A stretch of 64,000 bases of DNA, from NCBI RefSeq assembly GCF_001949145.1, contig NW_019091465.1, positions 934,446-998,445 on the forward strand. The letters are read 5' to 3'. A program made the position numbers and the translations under genes. Origin of the DNA: Acanthaster planci. Taxonomy: Eukaryota; Echinodermata; Asteroidea; Valvatida; Acanthasteridae. The notes under the pieces were generated by a model. It did no database searches and had not been told where the DNA came from. It was given only the letters and a program-made list of their open reading frames with translations. Below are positions 22,301-33,639 of the stretch, in pieces. The stretch's first letter is position 1. Each line of letters begins with the position of its first letter.

Positions 22301-23248
22301 CTACATTTGATGATGTTGTCGGTTCATATCAAGCACCCACGATGGCATGAATATTCAACTTCCTATACTGCAGTACACAACGTTTTAGGGGGCAGATTAC
22401 CAACGAAAAATTGCGGCGACGATCATGGGGTACAAAGGGAGCTTATGGTTGCAAAACAGGTGGTGGGTAGCAGGCGTGCGCTGCGCTCCGGCTATGGCCA
22501 TACCGGGCATGCCAGAAAGTGGTAATCGGCCAGATGTTATAGCCCAGGCAGTTCAAACTCCTTCTGTGTCCTTCCTCCATGCTGACATCATCTTGAAGAT
22601 CACGCCTATCAGACGGATATGAATTCTTTAGACTTTGAGGAGACTCTTTTGCGGGGGATTCATGTACAATTGTACAGGTGCATGTACGGATATCAAATCC
22701 AAACGGACCAGGTGCAGACAACAAGTATACTGTACAAACCTGGACGAACAATAATAATTTCCACTGTAACCAGGTCAAAACCTGAGCTTGCAATAAATGA
22801 GGCACACCAAGCTTGCTTCTCATACATTCATCTTGACTGTCTAACTTTAGCATGAACGGATGAAGGAATTTAACACCTGCACTTACATACCTACGCAATA
22901 AATGAGAGCCGCTCCAAGGATAGCATTGAATTTCCCCGCAACGGTGTCCGCAATCCATCCACCAATCACCGGCACAAAGTAGGATGTTCCCGTGAAGATC
23001 AAGGCGATCGTAGTTGCCTCGGCACTGGTGAATTTCAGAACATTGGTGCAATACAGCACCAGATTCCCCGCGACGCTGTAATAGGTCAGCCGCTCGCACA
23101 GCTCACAGAAAAGTATGCACAGGACCACTCCAAGCCGATCCCGTTGGAAACCAAAAGACTTGGTGGGAGCCGGGGTATCTACCTCCACGGAGGCTGTCCT
23201 CTCTCCATTCCTCTTGCTTTCATCATCCTCCACCGGGTTGAGTTCCAT
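10059..23248 (-). CDS. SLC15A4: SLC15A3/SLC15A4-like proton-coupled peptide/histidine transporter, complete, 8 exons
   Basis: Coding exons in transcription order are 23248-22891, 21235-21028, 19915-19746, 18922-18705, 15193-15007, 14587-14387, 12387-12256 and 10300-10059. Phases agree at every join and total 1716 nt, or 571 residues, close to the roughly 577 of human SLC15A4. The product belongs to the POT/PTR2 major facilitator family, which couples proton flow to export of di/tripeptides and histidine. SLC15A3/A4 act in endolysosomes. Visible motifs are ExxER in [11 protein letters not shown] (proton coupling), [12 protein letters not shown] (PTR2 motif 1), FYWFINVGS (PTR2 motif 2), [13 protein letters not shown] and [15 protein letters not shown]. 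The C-terminus carries ETTPLL, a candidate acidic dileucine lysosomal-sorting signal. The start ATG at 23248 is followed by an acidic cytosolic N-terminus, as in the family. SLC15A3 versus A4 cannot be separated by eye; invertebrates often have one gene for both. Confidence 0.93.
11086..11195 (-). mobile_element. Short TIR element, family H, copy 2
   Basis: It begins ATAATGACGTCACGCTTTGT and ends CACGTAAACAAAGGGAGACG. Its internal sequence (GCGTCCCACATCACTATCAT) matches the inverse complement of copy 1 at 7977-8093. Confidence 0.5.
11266..11467. mobile_element. TIR element, family B, copy 1 (about 200 bp)
   Basis: The ends are inverted. The left begins GTATCC with GCAAGATATGGGACCG inside; the right has CCGTCCCATATCTCGC and ends TGTATCC. 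The body has a C-run, a CCAATCCCTATACAAACTC tract and a G-run. Copies at 11820-12006 and 15262-15448 share this layout. It is non-coding and MITE-like. Confidence 0.7.
11592..12044. mobile_element. Large palindrome interrupted by a family B element
   Basis: The left arm (about 11592-11713) reads through TTTGCATATGCAGGCTTTGA, GATCACGTGATTCAAGGCAA and CCAGCATTCACAAAACTTCA. The right arm is its inverse: GACTGATGTTTTGTGAATGC, TTGCCTTGAATCACGTGATA up to 11819, then resuming at 12007 with CTCAAAGCCTACATATGCAA. The gap in the right arm is exactly the family B copy at 11820-12006, so the palindrome was there first. The loop is only about a dozen bases. Confidence 0.75.
11820..12006. mobile_element. 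TIR element, family B, copy 2, nested in a palindrome arm
   Basis: The start AGCAAGAAATGAGACCG and the end GTCTCATACCTTACTG are inverted. The body matches copies 1 and 3 (CCAATCCCTATACACATTCC). Its insertion splits the right arm of the palindrome at 11592-12044. Confidence 0.75.
12256..12387 (-). CDS. SLC15A4: SLC15A4-like exon 7
   Basis: The acceptor is GCTGTAG. It encodes [20 protein letters not shown], the most conserved C-terminal POT motif, and a membrane span ending NAITS. Only a GC donor (AG|GCAAGT) keeps the frame into exon 8. The nearby GT alternative leads to a stop six codons into the next exon. Confidence 0.9.
13015..13165 (-). pseudogene. Decayed copy of SLC15A4-like exon 5 and its upstream intron edge
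   Basis: The + strand stretch GAGGTTGATAGCAGCTACC, followed by GATGAAACCACTG, CCTTGCAGGGAAATAA and ACAAGTCCAAGTAATGCAGC, aligns in order with 15105-15220 around true exon 5 (GAGGTTGATAGCTGCTACC ... ACAAGTCCAGATAATGCAGC). Read on the - strand it gives [20 protein letters not shown] and then a stop, in place of [20 protein letters not shown]. The AG acceptor is lost and there is a frame shift, so it is not a usable exon. It lies in the intron between exons 6 and 7. Confidence 0.7.
13362..14378. mobile_element. Inverted-repeat element cluster, family G
   Basis: The left end has GCCCGTTTCAAATGTCGTTT and the right end has the inverse CAACGTTTGAAACGGGCC. An internal copy of GGTTTCAAACGTCGTGC lies near 14069. 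Inside is a hairpin with arms at 14121-14163 and 14293-14332 (GACCGTATTCGCGGCGTCCC and its inverse). It may be two or more nested elements. The right end stops eight bases short of the exon 6 splice donor. Confidence 0.6.
14387..14587 (-). CDS. SLC15A4: SLC15A4-like exon 6
   Basis: The acceptor is CATGCAG and the donor AG|GTAAGG. It encodes [20 protein letters not shown], then an extracytosolic loop and [19 protein letters not shown], the conserved POT span with an IPQY core. Confidence 0.93.
15007..15193 (-). CDS. SLC15A4: SLC15A4-like exon 5
   Basis: The acceptor is GTCCCCAG and the donor G|GTAAGA. It encodes [16 protein letters not shown], a loop and the [20 protein letters not shown] membrane span. 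The TTFLLQG pattern corresponds to the 'TYVLQG' stretch of SLC15A3/A4. A decayed second copy of this exon lies at 13015-13165. Confidence 0.92.
15262..15448. mobile_element. TIR element, family B, copy 3
   Basis: The left end has TAGCAAGAAATGAGACCG and the right end CGTCTCATATCTTGCTTC. The body matches the other two copies. It lies about 70 bp on the intron side of the exon 5 acceptor. Confidence 0.7.
15500..15620. repeat. GACTTG-type minisatellite patch 1
   Basis: Imperfect repeats of TGACTTG/TGACTC occur here and end near TGACTTGTTACCA, the same phrase that ends the patch at 17700-17830. Confidence 0.5.
16526..16769. mobile_element. TIR element, family E, copy 2 (inverse of 5111-5354)
   Basis: It starts ATAGAGCTTTTTTCCTGTGA and ends CACGTGGGTGAAAAGGTCTA. 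Internal phrases such as TCACAATCGTGCTAGACC and GTAATCTAC are inverse matches to copy 1. Its right end lies five bases from element F. Confidence 0.65.
16774..17547. mobile_element. GTCGTG-rich palindromic element F (about 770 bp)
   Basis: The left end is ATGGAGTTCTATAGCCGCTC and the right end GGTGGCTATAGAACACCAT, the inverse. Both arms are packed with CGTCGTG/CGTCGCG words on one side and CGACGCGACG on the other. Arm sequence such as GCGTCGCGTCGTCCCGTCG has an inverse near 17500-17525. The centre is AT-rich. No credible protein is encoded. Confidence 0.65.
17700..17830. repeat. GACTTG-type minisatellite patch 2
   Basis: Repeats of TGACTTGTGACTTG and GATCAAATGACTTGTGACTT occur here, ending TGACTTGTTACCA. 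It is related to the patch at 15500-15620. Confidence 0.6.
18705..18922 (-). CDS. SLC15A4: SLC15A4-like exon 4: long cytosolic loop
   Basis: The acceptor is CTGTCAAG and the donor CAG|GTGTGT. It encodes a polar loop ([14 protein letters not shown], then a Lys/Arg-rich stretch) and [20 protein letters not shown], the start of the second half of the transporter. Length and position fit the central loop of POT proteins. Confidence 0.92.
19221..19402. mobile_element. Foldback element, family A, copy 3
   Basis: It begins CAATACGGGCATTTCACAAC and ends GCGAATCGCCTGTATTG, its inverse. Inner arms have CGCGAAATCTGTCGACC and GGGTCGGCAGATTTATTTTG. It lies in the intron between exons 3 and 4. Confidence 0.75.
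19746..19915 (-). CDS. SLC15A4: SLC15A4-like exon 3: PTR2 motif 2
   Basis: The acceptor is GTTTAG and the donor G|GTGAGA. It encodes [20 protein letters not shown] and a second span, [20 protein letters not shown]. The FYxxINxGS pattern is the second PTR2 signature. Confidence 0.93.
21028..21235 (-). CDS. SLC15A4: SLC15A4-like exon 2
   Basis: The acceptor is ACATCCAG and the donor TG|GTGAGA. It encodes [16 protein letters not shown], a span ([20 protein letters not shown]) and [12 protein letters not shown], the 'GG-x-K/R-x-N-x-x-PFGADQ' block typical of POT transporters. Confidence 0.93.
22891..23248 (-). CDS. SLC15A4: SLC15A4-like exon 1 with start codon
   Basis: The ATG is at 23248 and the donor AG|GTATGT at 22891/22890. 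The N-terminus is acidic and polar for about 40 residues. It is followed by the first span with [11 protein letters not shown] (ExxER proton-coupling motif) and [20 protein letters not shown]. No other in-frame ATG lies between 23248 and the first span, so this start is favoured. Confidence 0.92.
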
Positions 23249-23983
23249 ACTCTCGTTGATTTCGTCGTAAATGTTTGACCTTCACAGATATGCGTTGGTT
23301 GTATTCGTGTGGTGGCACTTAGCTTCAACCCGACTGCACCTGCAACAAAACCTGAAAGCAAATTATTGTAAACGCGAAATTTTACAAGCTGCGTGCAAGT
23401 CTAATAGTTATTCTGACACTGAATGTGAAAAGTCTTCAGAACTACCTCATTTGGCCTAATTTCGGAAAATAATGTCTAAAACTGTTGCAAACTTGCATAA
23501 TTTCGGTACCTTACGTGCTGAAACTATGTTTGGAAAATGCAAACTACTCATGTGATATGTCCAGGGTGACTACCCTAAAAAAAAGCCAGCCTGTTAATAA
23601 TAACAATAACAAAGCTTTATGTAGCGCATCACACCAAAGTCTCGTGCGCTTGAACGGAAACCACAATTAAAAGCAATTATTGGAACAGGTAAGATTTAAG
23701 GAGTGTTTTAAATCCATTTTCGTTATTGACAGTTCTGATCTGGTGTGGAAGAGGGAATTAGGGTATTCAGGGAATACGATGACCTACCCCAGGAATTCAC
23801 TGGAGCGGGGGGTCCATCCCCCTAATAAAAGGAAGAAAGACCGGTGTGGTTAGTTACTATTCCTCGTTAGACGTTCGACATTCAATTTTGAACAAGTGAC
23901 TGTTTGATATTCAACGTTGAATAAGTAACCATTTAACTTTTGGGATGCACATTCCTAAGAGAGATGGAGTGCAAAAGGGACAA

Positions 23984-24030
23984 AAAAACAAACAAACAAA
24001 CAAACAACCCCAACACCCCAACAAACAAAC
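23984..24030. repeat. AAAC microsatellite
   Basis: Runs of AAAC/CAAA occur here, interrupted by a CCCCAACACCCC stretch. Confidence 0.7.
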
Positions 24031-24069
24031 AAACATACACCCCAACAAACTGTGTCAACCACAAATAAA

Positions 24070-24630
24070 TCTTAAGGGCTTGTTTGACCCCGAAAAACCC
24101 CAAGCCCCGCGTTGCCAAGAATCGTTGCTGATTGAGGAGAATAGCATCAGATTCAATGTAATCTCCAGGCGGGGCATGGGGCTTAGCTATTTTATTTCGA
24201 TTTGGGAAAAGTGTGGTGTGATGCATTCACTTTCCCACTCTGGTTTGCAAGTGGAGAACTCCACCGAAAACACAAGTTAATTTCGCCCAAGCTTCTTTGA
24301 CTGTGGAAAACTGCCTTTGCCCTGGATGAAATGGAGCTAGGCAACAAGGGTTGCTAAAGTGAGAATATTTCGATTTTTATATTATTTTGATTAACTGAAA
24401 TAGTTTTAATGTAATAGCAAGTATGATAAAAACTAACTTTTAGTTTTCCTCATAATTACACTGCCGTAAAAAAAAACGTCGCCAACATTTCAGGGCTTGT
24501 TTGACCCCGAAAAACCTGCTGCCCTTGGTTCTCTCTGAGGGAAAGAGTCGTAAATTGGGTACATGCGAATGGACCAGATGCATGCTGGCGGAGTGGTTTT
24601 TTTTTTGTCCCTTTTGCACTCCATTGTTAG
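24070..24630. repeat. Pair of repeat ends around GGGCTTGTTTGACCCCG
   Basis: GGGCTTGTTTGACCCCGAAA occurs at about 24076 and again at 24494. GGAGTGCAAAAGGGACAAAA occurs at about 23966 and in inverse orientation near 24600-24622. This looks like fragments of two copies of one element. Confidence 0.45.
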
Positions 24631-25956
24631 GGCCTATCAAATAAAACGGTTTACTTGCTCAACACTGAATGTCGAAACTCGATCGAGGAACGAGGAACTA
24701 ACTTCACATCATGGAAGAAAGCTGGAAACTCTCATTCGCATGTTAGTCTCTCTTTGTGCAGATTTATTGTCAATCACATCCAGTATAAGAGAAATGATTC
24801 AAAGTTGTGCCGACTTATTTTGATTGCAATGTAAGGTAAATGAAGACCCTGAAATAAAATAACCAAACCCAAGTTGGTCACACTTTACAAACATCTAACA
24901 AAAGAAGCACTTTGCACTAACAATAAGCGTCCATTGTTATTGTAGCGTACTTCTTTTATTACAATCATTTGCAATAGTTTAGGACCACTCATGGAAAATG
25001 CAGTAACTTGAAGGAAAACCAAACTTAAACCAATCAGTCATGGCAACTTATGTTTATGTTCAATGTGTAACCTTGGTACCTTGGTTCAACATTTTTGTCT
25101 ACATTTCTATGATTTGACATGTTAACAGTCTAATATTCAGTGTTCCCTCCTTTATTTCTGATTGCTTAGACTGTTTGTTTTTCCCAAGCTGCCTTACAGA
25201 AGAATTCATTTAAATGGGTATATAGCACTACACAGATGCACCACTGTAAAATCACGTTAAGTAATCATTCAGTGAGACGGTGTAATGCAGGCCCAGTGAC
25301 AGAAATACCAATAACATTCCAGGGGGTCTTAAACTTTTGCAACTGACCGTCGATGTTCAGCGTGACAGTTGCTTCAATTACCGGTATCGTCACTAAACTG
25401 CAAATTATTCATTAAAAAATCACACAGATCTCTAAACACATGTACAATGGTATACTTCAAGCTTACCCAAGTATCCGGGTATTAAAGTCACATGTGTTCA
25501 GGTGTACATGAGTAGTGCACGATTCGACGATCGCCCTCGCCGAAGATGCCACGAAAGCGGCAGAAAGCGGAGTGCTAATGCTCTGTCCTGACGTGGGGAT
25601 GAGCTACATGTACAATCATGTTTTATGGCCCTACATGTACTGAACAATCTGGCTAACGTGGGGAAATTCCTGGAAGCACACAGCATACAGAGGACCGGTG
25701 TTGCAAAGTATTTGAACCCCCCAAATAGATATGGTGTCCTGTAAAATACTGAGCCCCCAAATTGTCTCCCCAAATTATCGTCAAAAATAGCTGTCTTGGA
25801 ATCAAATTAAAGCCTGGTATTATTACCTTTTGAAAACTGAAGGCTTCATTTAAATCTGGTGATACGTTTGTGGAAATAAAACGGGAAGTGGAAAACAAAC
25901 GTGAAAACACTTACGTAAGTGTAGGCCTATAGGTCTACACGTTCTCACCCGCAAAT

Positions 25957-27175
25957 GTTGTTGGAATTCTAGCGCCCCCTAGTGTTACTCGTTCTCGGTC
26001 CTTGTATTTCTCAGGGTCTCTTATTTAGCTCAGCTATGCATTATGGAAATGTAGCAGAGACACTAATTTTGTATTAAGTTGTTTATGCTGTACTCTGGCG
26101 TGATCGTGTTCCTTCACTCCTTTGTCCTTGTGTTTAGTCTGCTAAGTTTGGCATGTTGGAAATTCCCCTCCACGTACGTCGCTGCGTGGTTGGGCGTGGT
26201 AAGGTTCCCTGAAATGGTAATGCTCAGAAACCTCAAACTTTGTAACTGTCAATCATTCGCCACAGATGACCGGGTAAGCACTTTCACGCACCCGGCTCTA
26301 CACTTTGTACGCGTGACTTCTTATTCCGTCTCCCACCTTTTTACACACGAGACTTAGATTCTTGCACACGAATCTAGCAGGAAGTCATGTGACCCATTGG
26401 TTGAGCTGTTCAACGAAGCTCATATTTTATTAATTTATAAGCCTCTATAAATAGAGCAGATTTTCCCTAGCTCGTTGGTCAGGTGCGGCGGATCAAACCC
26501 TTGTTCCGAGAGTGAAACCTTAAACGTAGTGCGGTGGTTGGACACTTTCCGAGAGAAGTGCGATAGTAACCATTTTTATGGCGAAGAACATGATGTAACC
26601 ATGTGAATGCCCAGGTAAATGTAGCTTAGCTTGGACCGATGCGAGAGCGGTAAGAACTCGCCCAGGGTGCTAGTGAGAGTCGTAGCGGCCCGTCACCGCT
26701 ACGTCCGAACCGATTGCCGGACGAGACACCCCCGTGTCCCTCGCCATCCTTGCCCCGCTAACTGAGCCAGTGGTACATAGTGCGGTGATTCTATCACATT
26801 GCGGTGTGAGCGGCAATGTGGTTGGTACATACCGCTGGCCCAGTCCAGCTATTGCTAGTCACCGTGGTGGCCCAGGACAGCTCCCATGCAGGTCCACCAC
26901 GGCCCGGCCATATGAGTGTAGCCTAGCTGAGCGATGCTACGCACAGTACAGTACAGTACCTACTCCGTCTGGCTTGCATTTCCAATGGTCCTGCCAAACC
27001 GTAGTTTAGTTACACTCGTATACAACTTCGCCTCTCTATAACTTTGCCTTTTGTGTGCTGTATTATGTTAAGCTACACCTTCTTCAACCCTACATTGAAC
27101 TTTGATGAAGAGAAGTGAGAGCAATAAACCAACCATACAGTTTGACTGTCACCCAAACCCCTTGTTTCATGTCCA
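25957..27175 (+). mobile_element. Possible solo LTR
   Basis: A TGTTG start, a CCAAT-like ATTGG near 26390, TATAAATAG near 26446, a GC-rich downstream part and AATAAA at 27123-27128 are arranged as in an LTR. No second LTR, primer-binding site, coding domain or target duplication was identified, so this is only a suggestion. A cellular promoter is an alternative. Confidence 0.25.
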
Positions 27176-28744
27176 CCTTTTAATAAATTGTTGACCCCAA
27201 ATATCACATCCTGTAGACACTAGTAAAGCCCATGCTACCATCGATTTGATATTTAGAGAACGTAACAGTTCTAAGAGTAGGCCTACATGCACCAAAAAGA
27301 ATTGCAGGTCACATGACCACACAATATCGGTTGGCAGGAGCATTTTCTTCAAATCGTGCCCGTTGTTTTTATTTAAATCAGCTTTCTGAATTCAATGCAT
27401 CAATCGCTACATTATAATCCTGATTGAATTCAACTGAATTTAAAGAGTTCCCCCTCTCAAATTTAACATGGTAAAGTAAGCGAGTACGAGTTTATCTTTT
27501 ATCTCCGTTTTTAGCGGCAGGTCCAAGATTATTTGCTTGGGGGTTTGGAGAAAATCTTTGTTTCTACATTCGACCGAAATATTTACCCCCAATTTTGTTC
27601 TCTTTGGAATAAAGTAATACGGGGTATTTGTCGCCGTTGGTGAGGGCATGTGATCACCTTTTTGTCTTTAATTAACTGTACCGGCAAAATAAGACGAGAA
27701 CAGGGGGGGGGCTCAGGATAAGCTTCTGGTTTTATTAGGATTTCTAATTATGCTAGTCATTAAGCAGTGAAAAGCCTACCCAGGGACAACAAAGTTCTGA
27801 ATATAAAGTAAATTTTATTCAAGGCCTCCAGAGCGAGAAATTCGTTTTAGTTCGTTTATAGGAACTGTACAAGAAATATATTCTCCAGTTCGTTTGAATG
27901 ACAGCTATATTTCGAAACATCGTTTCTTTCTTTTTTGAAACAAATCGATTTTGACGAGATATAATTTTTCCAAGTTTGTTTTAATGCGTTATTTGAAGTT
28001 CAAAATCAACTCGAAGTAATTAACATGGAAAATATCTCTTGAAATTAGATTTGGTAAAAAATATATCTCGTAAACACGAGGTTGAAATCAATACCCCTCA
28101 TAAAAAGAACTTCGAAAAAAAAAATCCACTTTTTGAATATGCTTGGTGGCACTGCAGGGCTACCGTACATAATACTTTGACAATAATCATGTACAAATTT
28201 CGGCCGCAAGTTATTTTTTTGCTTTCGCAACTTACAGAGAAAAACGTGTACCACACTGCGAAATCACACAGAAAAGAGAGGCACTTACGGGGCTTCGTAA
28301 TTCTGTGTGCGATTGTGTGTACGTGTATTTTGCAACCTGGACCTGCTCCTCTCAGCTCAGATATCGGGTAGCTCGGCGTGCCAGGATGACTCGAGAGATA
28401 TCGGTGGCCTTCCACCGACGCGACATGAACCGACCAGTGATTTTGAGCTCAGTCCACACCGGGAAAGCTATGGTGTTGAGTCAAATCTACTCAGACCTGC
28501 GACCTCACGTACATGTACATTCCAAGAGGAAGGAAACATTGGCATGTGGGGGGGGGATTTTCGTCTTCCATCTGATCAGGATGGGGGATCGGATTTCTTT
28601 CACGGGTGAAACACGGAAGTCATTTTTGAGAAGAAATCCACCCCATCCCAGCCATGGAGGAAAAAACACATTCATTGTTCCTCCATGCCCTAACTAAGAC
28701 CTGGATATGCCACTCTAAGCCCTTTAGGAGAGGTGACAATCACC

Positions 28745-28820
28745 GTCAGATACGAGTAAAACTTGCGGTTGGCGCAAATAGTCGGAATAGCTGAAAGCGC
28801 CATTAAAACGAAATAACAAC
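28745..28820 (+). repeat. SINE family 1 tail fragment
   Basis: GGCGCAAATAGTCGGAATAG followed by CTGAAAGCGCCATTAAAAC matches the tail of the SINE at 57309-57597 (GGCGCAAATAGCCTGAGTTG then CTGAAAGCGCCATAAAAAC). Confidence 0.6.
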
Positions 28821-30104
28821 TGATAAAAATTAAAATTTTCAAGCTCCAGATGTAAGGTACACCCTTACTTGGATGCAAAGAGCATTCCAAATCGCTCAAA
28901 GCATTGTAGCAAATCGATGTCCAACATCTGTCAACTCGACTTGAAGAAAATTCATTTCTCTTGACAAACTTCAAAACCCACATTTAGCGCTTACACTACA
29001 TGCAAGTTAATATTACTGGGAAACAAACTCCCCAAACAATCTTTGGTTATTTGCACCTCGACCTGTGATATAATTATGTAAATATATGTACTGTCTAAGC
29101 TAAAGTCTTACAGTTTCTGGCTTGAACTGGCTTTTACATGAAGTCATCTGGTTCCACGTCCTACGGGTATAAGGCACGAGTGGCAGTTGTACGCTCCATG
29201 AAGGAATCATGGTGGCGATCATGAAGGCAAGTGTTACCGTGGCTTAATTTGCACACGACATCTAAAACTCTAACAGGATTACTCAGGCGTATCTCCGCGA
29301 TTTGCCCGCTTATTATTTACATGTCAAAGGAATTGAACACCGCTCTGTGACACGGGCTTTGAAATGTGATATCGAAGTCCGTGAGGGCAGTGGGGCAGTT
29401 CCTTCCTCTATGCTGGGAGTCGATACTGTTAACTTGCAGTCGAATGGGAGCAAGAAACTTGAAGGACTTTTGAACTGATTTTTTTCCAGGCGCAGATCCA
29501 AGGGTTCGACCCCCCCCCCGACAAATACGTTTTTTACAATTGAGGAAAATAATTTCCAAAAATTGAAGTAAATTTACAAACAAAATAGCATTCCGCAGAT
29601 TCTTAATAATGTGTGCACGGTGTTACAAAAAGGAAACTATAGTCCGCAAAAATGAGACATAAAAAAATGGCCTAACCCTGTTAAACATTCCTGGATCCGG
29701 CCATGTTGCCATGTTCATTTACCCCACTCTGGTTTGTTTAATAAAAAAAAACCTGCTTGGGTCAGATAAACTGATCTCTTTTTCCTCCATGCATGAGCTT
29801 ATAAGCATCAAAATATGTTGGACCATAGGAAGTTGTCAATCCGATACCGTTGGTTATCGACCGCACCGCGTGTATCACCATCACACGTACATTACACGTA
29901 TACCTGCGTGTCTGTCCCGGCAGTTGTTGGGATATACACTGGTCAATTAACCCATTATGAGGGGACCAAAACCGTTCTAGGGACAGAGATATGCCTAATG
30001 AAAGAAAAGAGGAATTTCACATTAGCGCCGTCTGCGCATATCTGCATCGAAACCGAGGCTCTCTGTGTTGAACTTCTTCGCGCGCGCCCGCGGAGTCGAC
30101 ACAA

Positions 30105-30165
30105 GTACATGCAGTATCCGGCTCGTAAGTGTGACGCCCCCTCAGTTTAAACCACGCCCACTGCA
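30105..30165 (-). repeat. Short dispersed repeat, copy 2
   Basis: This is the inverse match to 6918-6985 (GGCTCGTAAGTGTGACG and AAACCACGCCCACTGC). Confidence 0.5.
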
Positions 30166-30475
30166 CATGCGGATACACCACCACCGCAGGTACGTTAGTT
30201 CGCGGTAAATTGCCGTTATTTTTTCTTTTGATTTTACGTGTCGAGTCATCCTGAAAGAACCTTCCACAAAAATTTGCAGCCTAAAAAGTCTAAATTTAGC
30301 ATACCTTTATGTATTTTGTGTCTTGACTCCTTACTTTAAATCGTCTGATCGTATTAAAAATTAAAGCTGACACATACAGCCTCGTTTTCAAACGCAGAAG
30401 TGCGCAGATCGACGCTAAAAGCGTCGTATTGGGATCCCTCTATTTATTTCCTTAACCCGGTAAAAGCCCACCCTA

Positions 30476-30600
30476 TAGAGTACCAAAGTGTGACGTCATT
30501 TTGAACTGGAAAGTGTAGTGCAAACGAAACGTGTGCACGTTGTGGTTCACGCGTTATGCCCTTTACACACACTGCGCGCGTTTTCACTTTGGTACTCTTT
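30476..30600. mobile_element. Small TIR element (about 125 bp)
   Basis: The left end TAGAGTACCAAAGTGTGACG and the right end TTTCACTTTGGTACTCTTT are inverted repeats of about 14 bp. It is MITE-sized and non-coding. Confidence 0.5.
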
Positions 30601-33600
30601 AAGAGTATTCAATTCACAGTTGACCGAAACGAGCGTACCGACAGTTAAACATCACCAGATTTATGTCCCGACGTGTTGAGAAGAAATCCCCATTACATTG
30701 ATGAAGTCTTTGGCACTGTGAAATTGGATCTCACCTCAAAAAATTTGCCTAATTGTGTACTGCGCTACACGTAGATGTATGAGTAACCTTGCAAGAACTC
30801 AATTATCAAGTCATTAGATAAGTCAGAACTCGGTTGATTATATCATTCTCTAATCTGAAACTGAAGCCAATCATTTCGACTGGCGTTCATACAAAACACG
30901 ACGTTCAGACAACTTGTCATCAAGTCTCCACTCAAGCAGATTCACGAACAAGCACTGAGCATACAGTGTTTACCAATTTATACGTTGGGTAAGGGCAAAA
31001 ACCCCTTATATGAATTAACACCTCCCCAACGCAAAAATAAATCTTGAAAACAGACTGATGCATCTATATGGGCCCAAAGCTGGACCGAGAGAGGGCGCGA
31101 TTTTCCTAGATAATGCTCGCGCTCATAATGGCGTGTGAGCTAAATAAAGTGAAAAAATTTACATTTGCTTCCCGAAACGATGATCACACTACTTCACTGC
31201 CATTTCTCACATATATCTCATTAACTTTAATTTCCACAAAAATGGCATTAATTTCAATAAATATTCACCTACAAGAATATTTGACATCTATCAAAATACT
31301 AGTTCATGTGCATTATTGTTTATTAGGTCATACCGAAGATTGATTTATGACGGTAGTGTATGATACTACTCAATTATATTACACACATATTTAATACTCA
31401 ATATGCATAACGTTGGTGACACGTACAAAATACAAAAATACCACCCTTTATTCAACACACATGTAGCTGCACATCCGCGACGGGACTTCTACCTCCACGT
31501 TAAATTCGTACAAAAATAGAGCGTTGAAACAGTATGCATATAGGGATATAATGCATTGTCAAAAAGTTTGTGCAAATCAGAGAGACAGTGAAACAAAATT
31601 TACATTCTTTACAAATTACGCACACTTCTATAAAATAAACAGTGCATGAACATGCAATACAAAACAAATGTAATAATAAACAGGGTCAGTGAAGTGCACG
31701 CTAATTTCAGAAACACAGTACTTCAGTTCGTGTAAATGCATAAATACTTTTATAATTACAAGTTACAAAGACAGCCATGCACATGGACAGATACGATGCT
31801 TAGGTGCCGAGTACACAGTAGAAACTTGCCAGATCCAGTTTACACATTGTTCGTCATTCCTCTTGAAAATGACTAAAACTAAAATTTAGAAAATTATGAG
31901 GGGCATGGCAGGGTTACATCCCGTCCGATCGGCTGCTGCTTTGGCGTTTGGACTTGAGGGAAAACTCCTCACTCGATACACACGTAGGCCTACACACAAC
32001 GAAAGAACATCGCATTTCTGAGGCAACAATACGACGTGAATGGGTTGGATGGCGCAAAAACACCGTTCTGAACGTGTCTGAAGCAACTTAGTTTCGGTAG
32101 TTGGTGTCAAAATGCTACCGCAAGATGTAGCTGAAAGAAAAAAAATCCCTAACAGAAGCGGCGTGTAAAAAATTGCACAGCGACGACAGAGAAGAACAGT
32201 GAAGGAACCTCTTCCAGGGTTAATTAAAAGGTCAAAGACAGAGAGCGCCATTTCTGTATTAACGTTCATGACGTTTCCGTAATCTTCAGTGAAAAAGGGA
32301 AATCTTGTGAGTTATATGCCTAGGAAGGGTGGATTCAAAACCAATTACATGTATTCAGGGAAAAACTTATTTGGATGGCGCAAAAAAGTTTGGAAATATT
32401 TTCATATAACCTTTCTTGCCTTCCTAAAGCAACACTTTGAAGCTTTTTACAAGCTTTGGGGAGGAAAAGAACTGAAATAAAAAAATCTCCTTTCTCGCAT
32501 TTTAAAAATATATAAACATTTTGGTTCCCTTTTGGGGAGAGAGGGAGGTACGGTTGGCCCCCTGGATCTGTCCTTAATGCCCCAGGTACAAGTCATTTAC
32601 GAGAGAACCTTCAATATTTCCCCCTATCTTTACACAAAGAAAACCAAAACCCGGATAATGGACTTACGAGCACCATAACAACGTTTCTAACAAATGGCTG
32701 TACGAACACCGCATTCATTACAATGAATAAATAAATAAATTAAATACTTGTGAGCCACTTCATGCACAGAACAAAAGTAAACAGTTCACTCACACACCAT
32801 CAGCCTTACATCAAAGCTCTATCATGTATTGGTCATTTAGAAGCACTTTAAGAGCATGTACCGGGAGAAAAAAAAACGGGCACAGACGAGTCTCAATAAA
32901 CTACAGCAAGAAGATGCCCCGGACCAGCAACCATAACGCTGTCGTAACTACATGTACCTTGTTACAAGTACGGACAGGGCAGAGAAAAGAGAATATTATA
33001 CATGCCAAAGAATTCAACAAATCAAGACCCATAGAATTTGTTTGAATATACAATGTACATGTATGTACAATGTATATGTATTGACCGCACGGTTCTGACA
33101 GGCCACCAAAAAACTGACTTTTTATGCTATGACAACCTCACTCTTTTTCACCGAAAATTCATGAAGTAAGGTTAAACAGATACATAAAATTACAATTGCA
33201 GGACCCCCCCAAAAAAACTCCTTGTGGTCATTTTACATACTGGCATACATGTATGTACATGTTCTTGCATTCAGTCAAACGAAAGGGTCTCTAGAGACAA
33301 CAGAATGAAACTGCTCGTTGAATAAACTCTGAAGTTATTGCATGGAATCTTTGGTAGGGGTCAGCGTAAGGAAACCGCTCCTGTAACTTCCTTATTGTCT
33401 TAAGCAGAAAAATCACATACCACAGCCTCAGCTCTTTGGCAAGACTCTTTGGCAAGGCAGTCAAAAGAGGGCCGGCTCCCAACAGGAAAACCTTTATCTT
33501 CGGCCGTAGCCACTGCTTTCCAAAATGGCCTCAAGACTTGGCAAACTATCCGAAAGCTGCAGCATTCTGCAACGTGACAAGTGTTCAATTTATGACATTC

Positions 33601-33639
33601 TCTCACCGATCCCTCAGTAACAACAGTGGTGTAGTTACT

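Noticed and set aside
27840-28130. Palindromic element suggested by CGAGATATA and TATATCTCG
   Set aside because: Only a short AT-rich match; no clear ends.
31886-32269. 127-codon frame on - strand
   Set aside because: No recognisable motif or splice partner; AT-rich intergenic surroundings.
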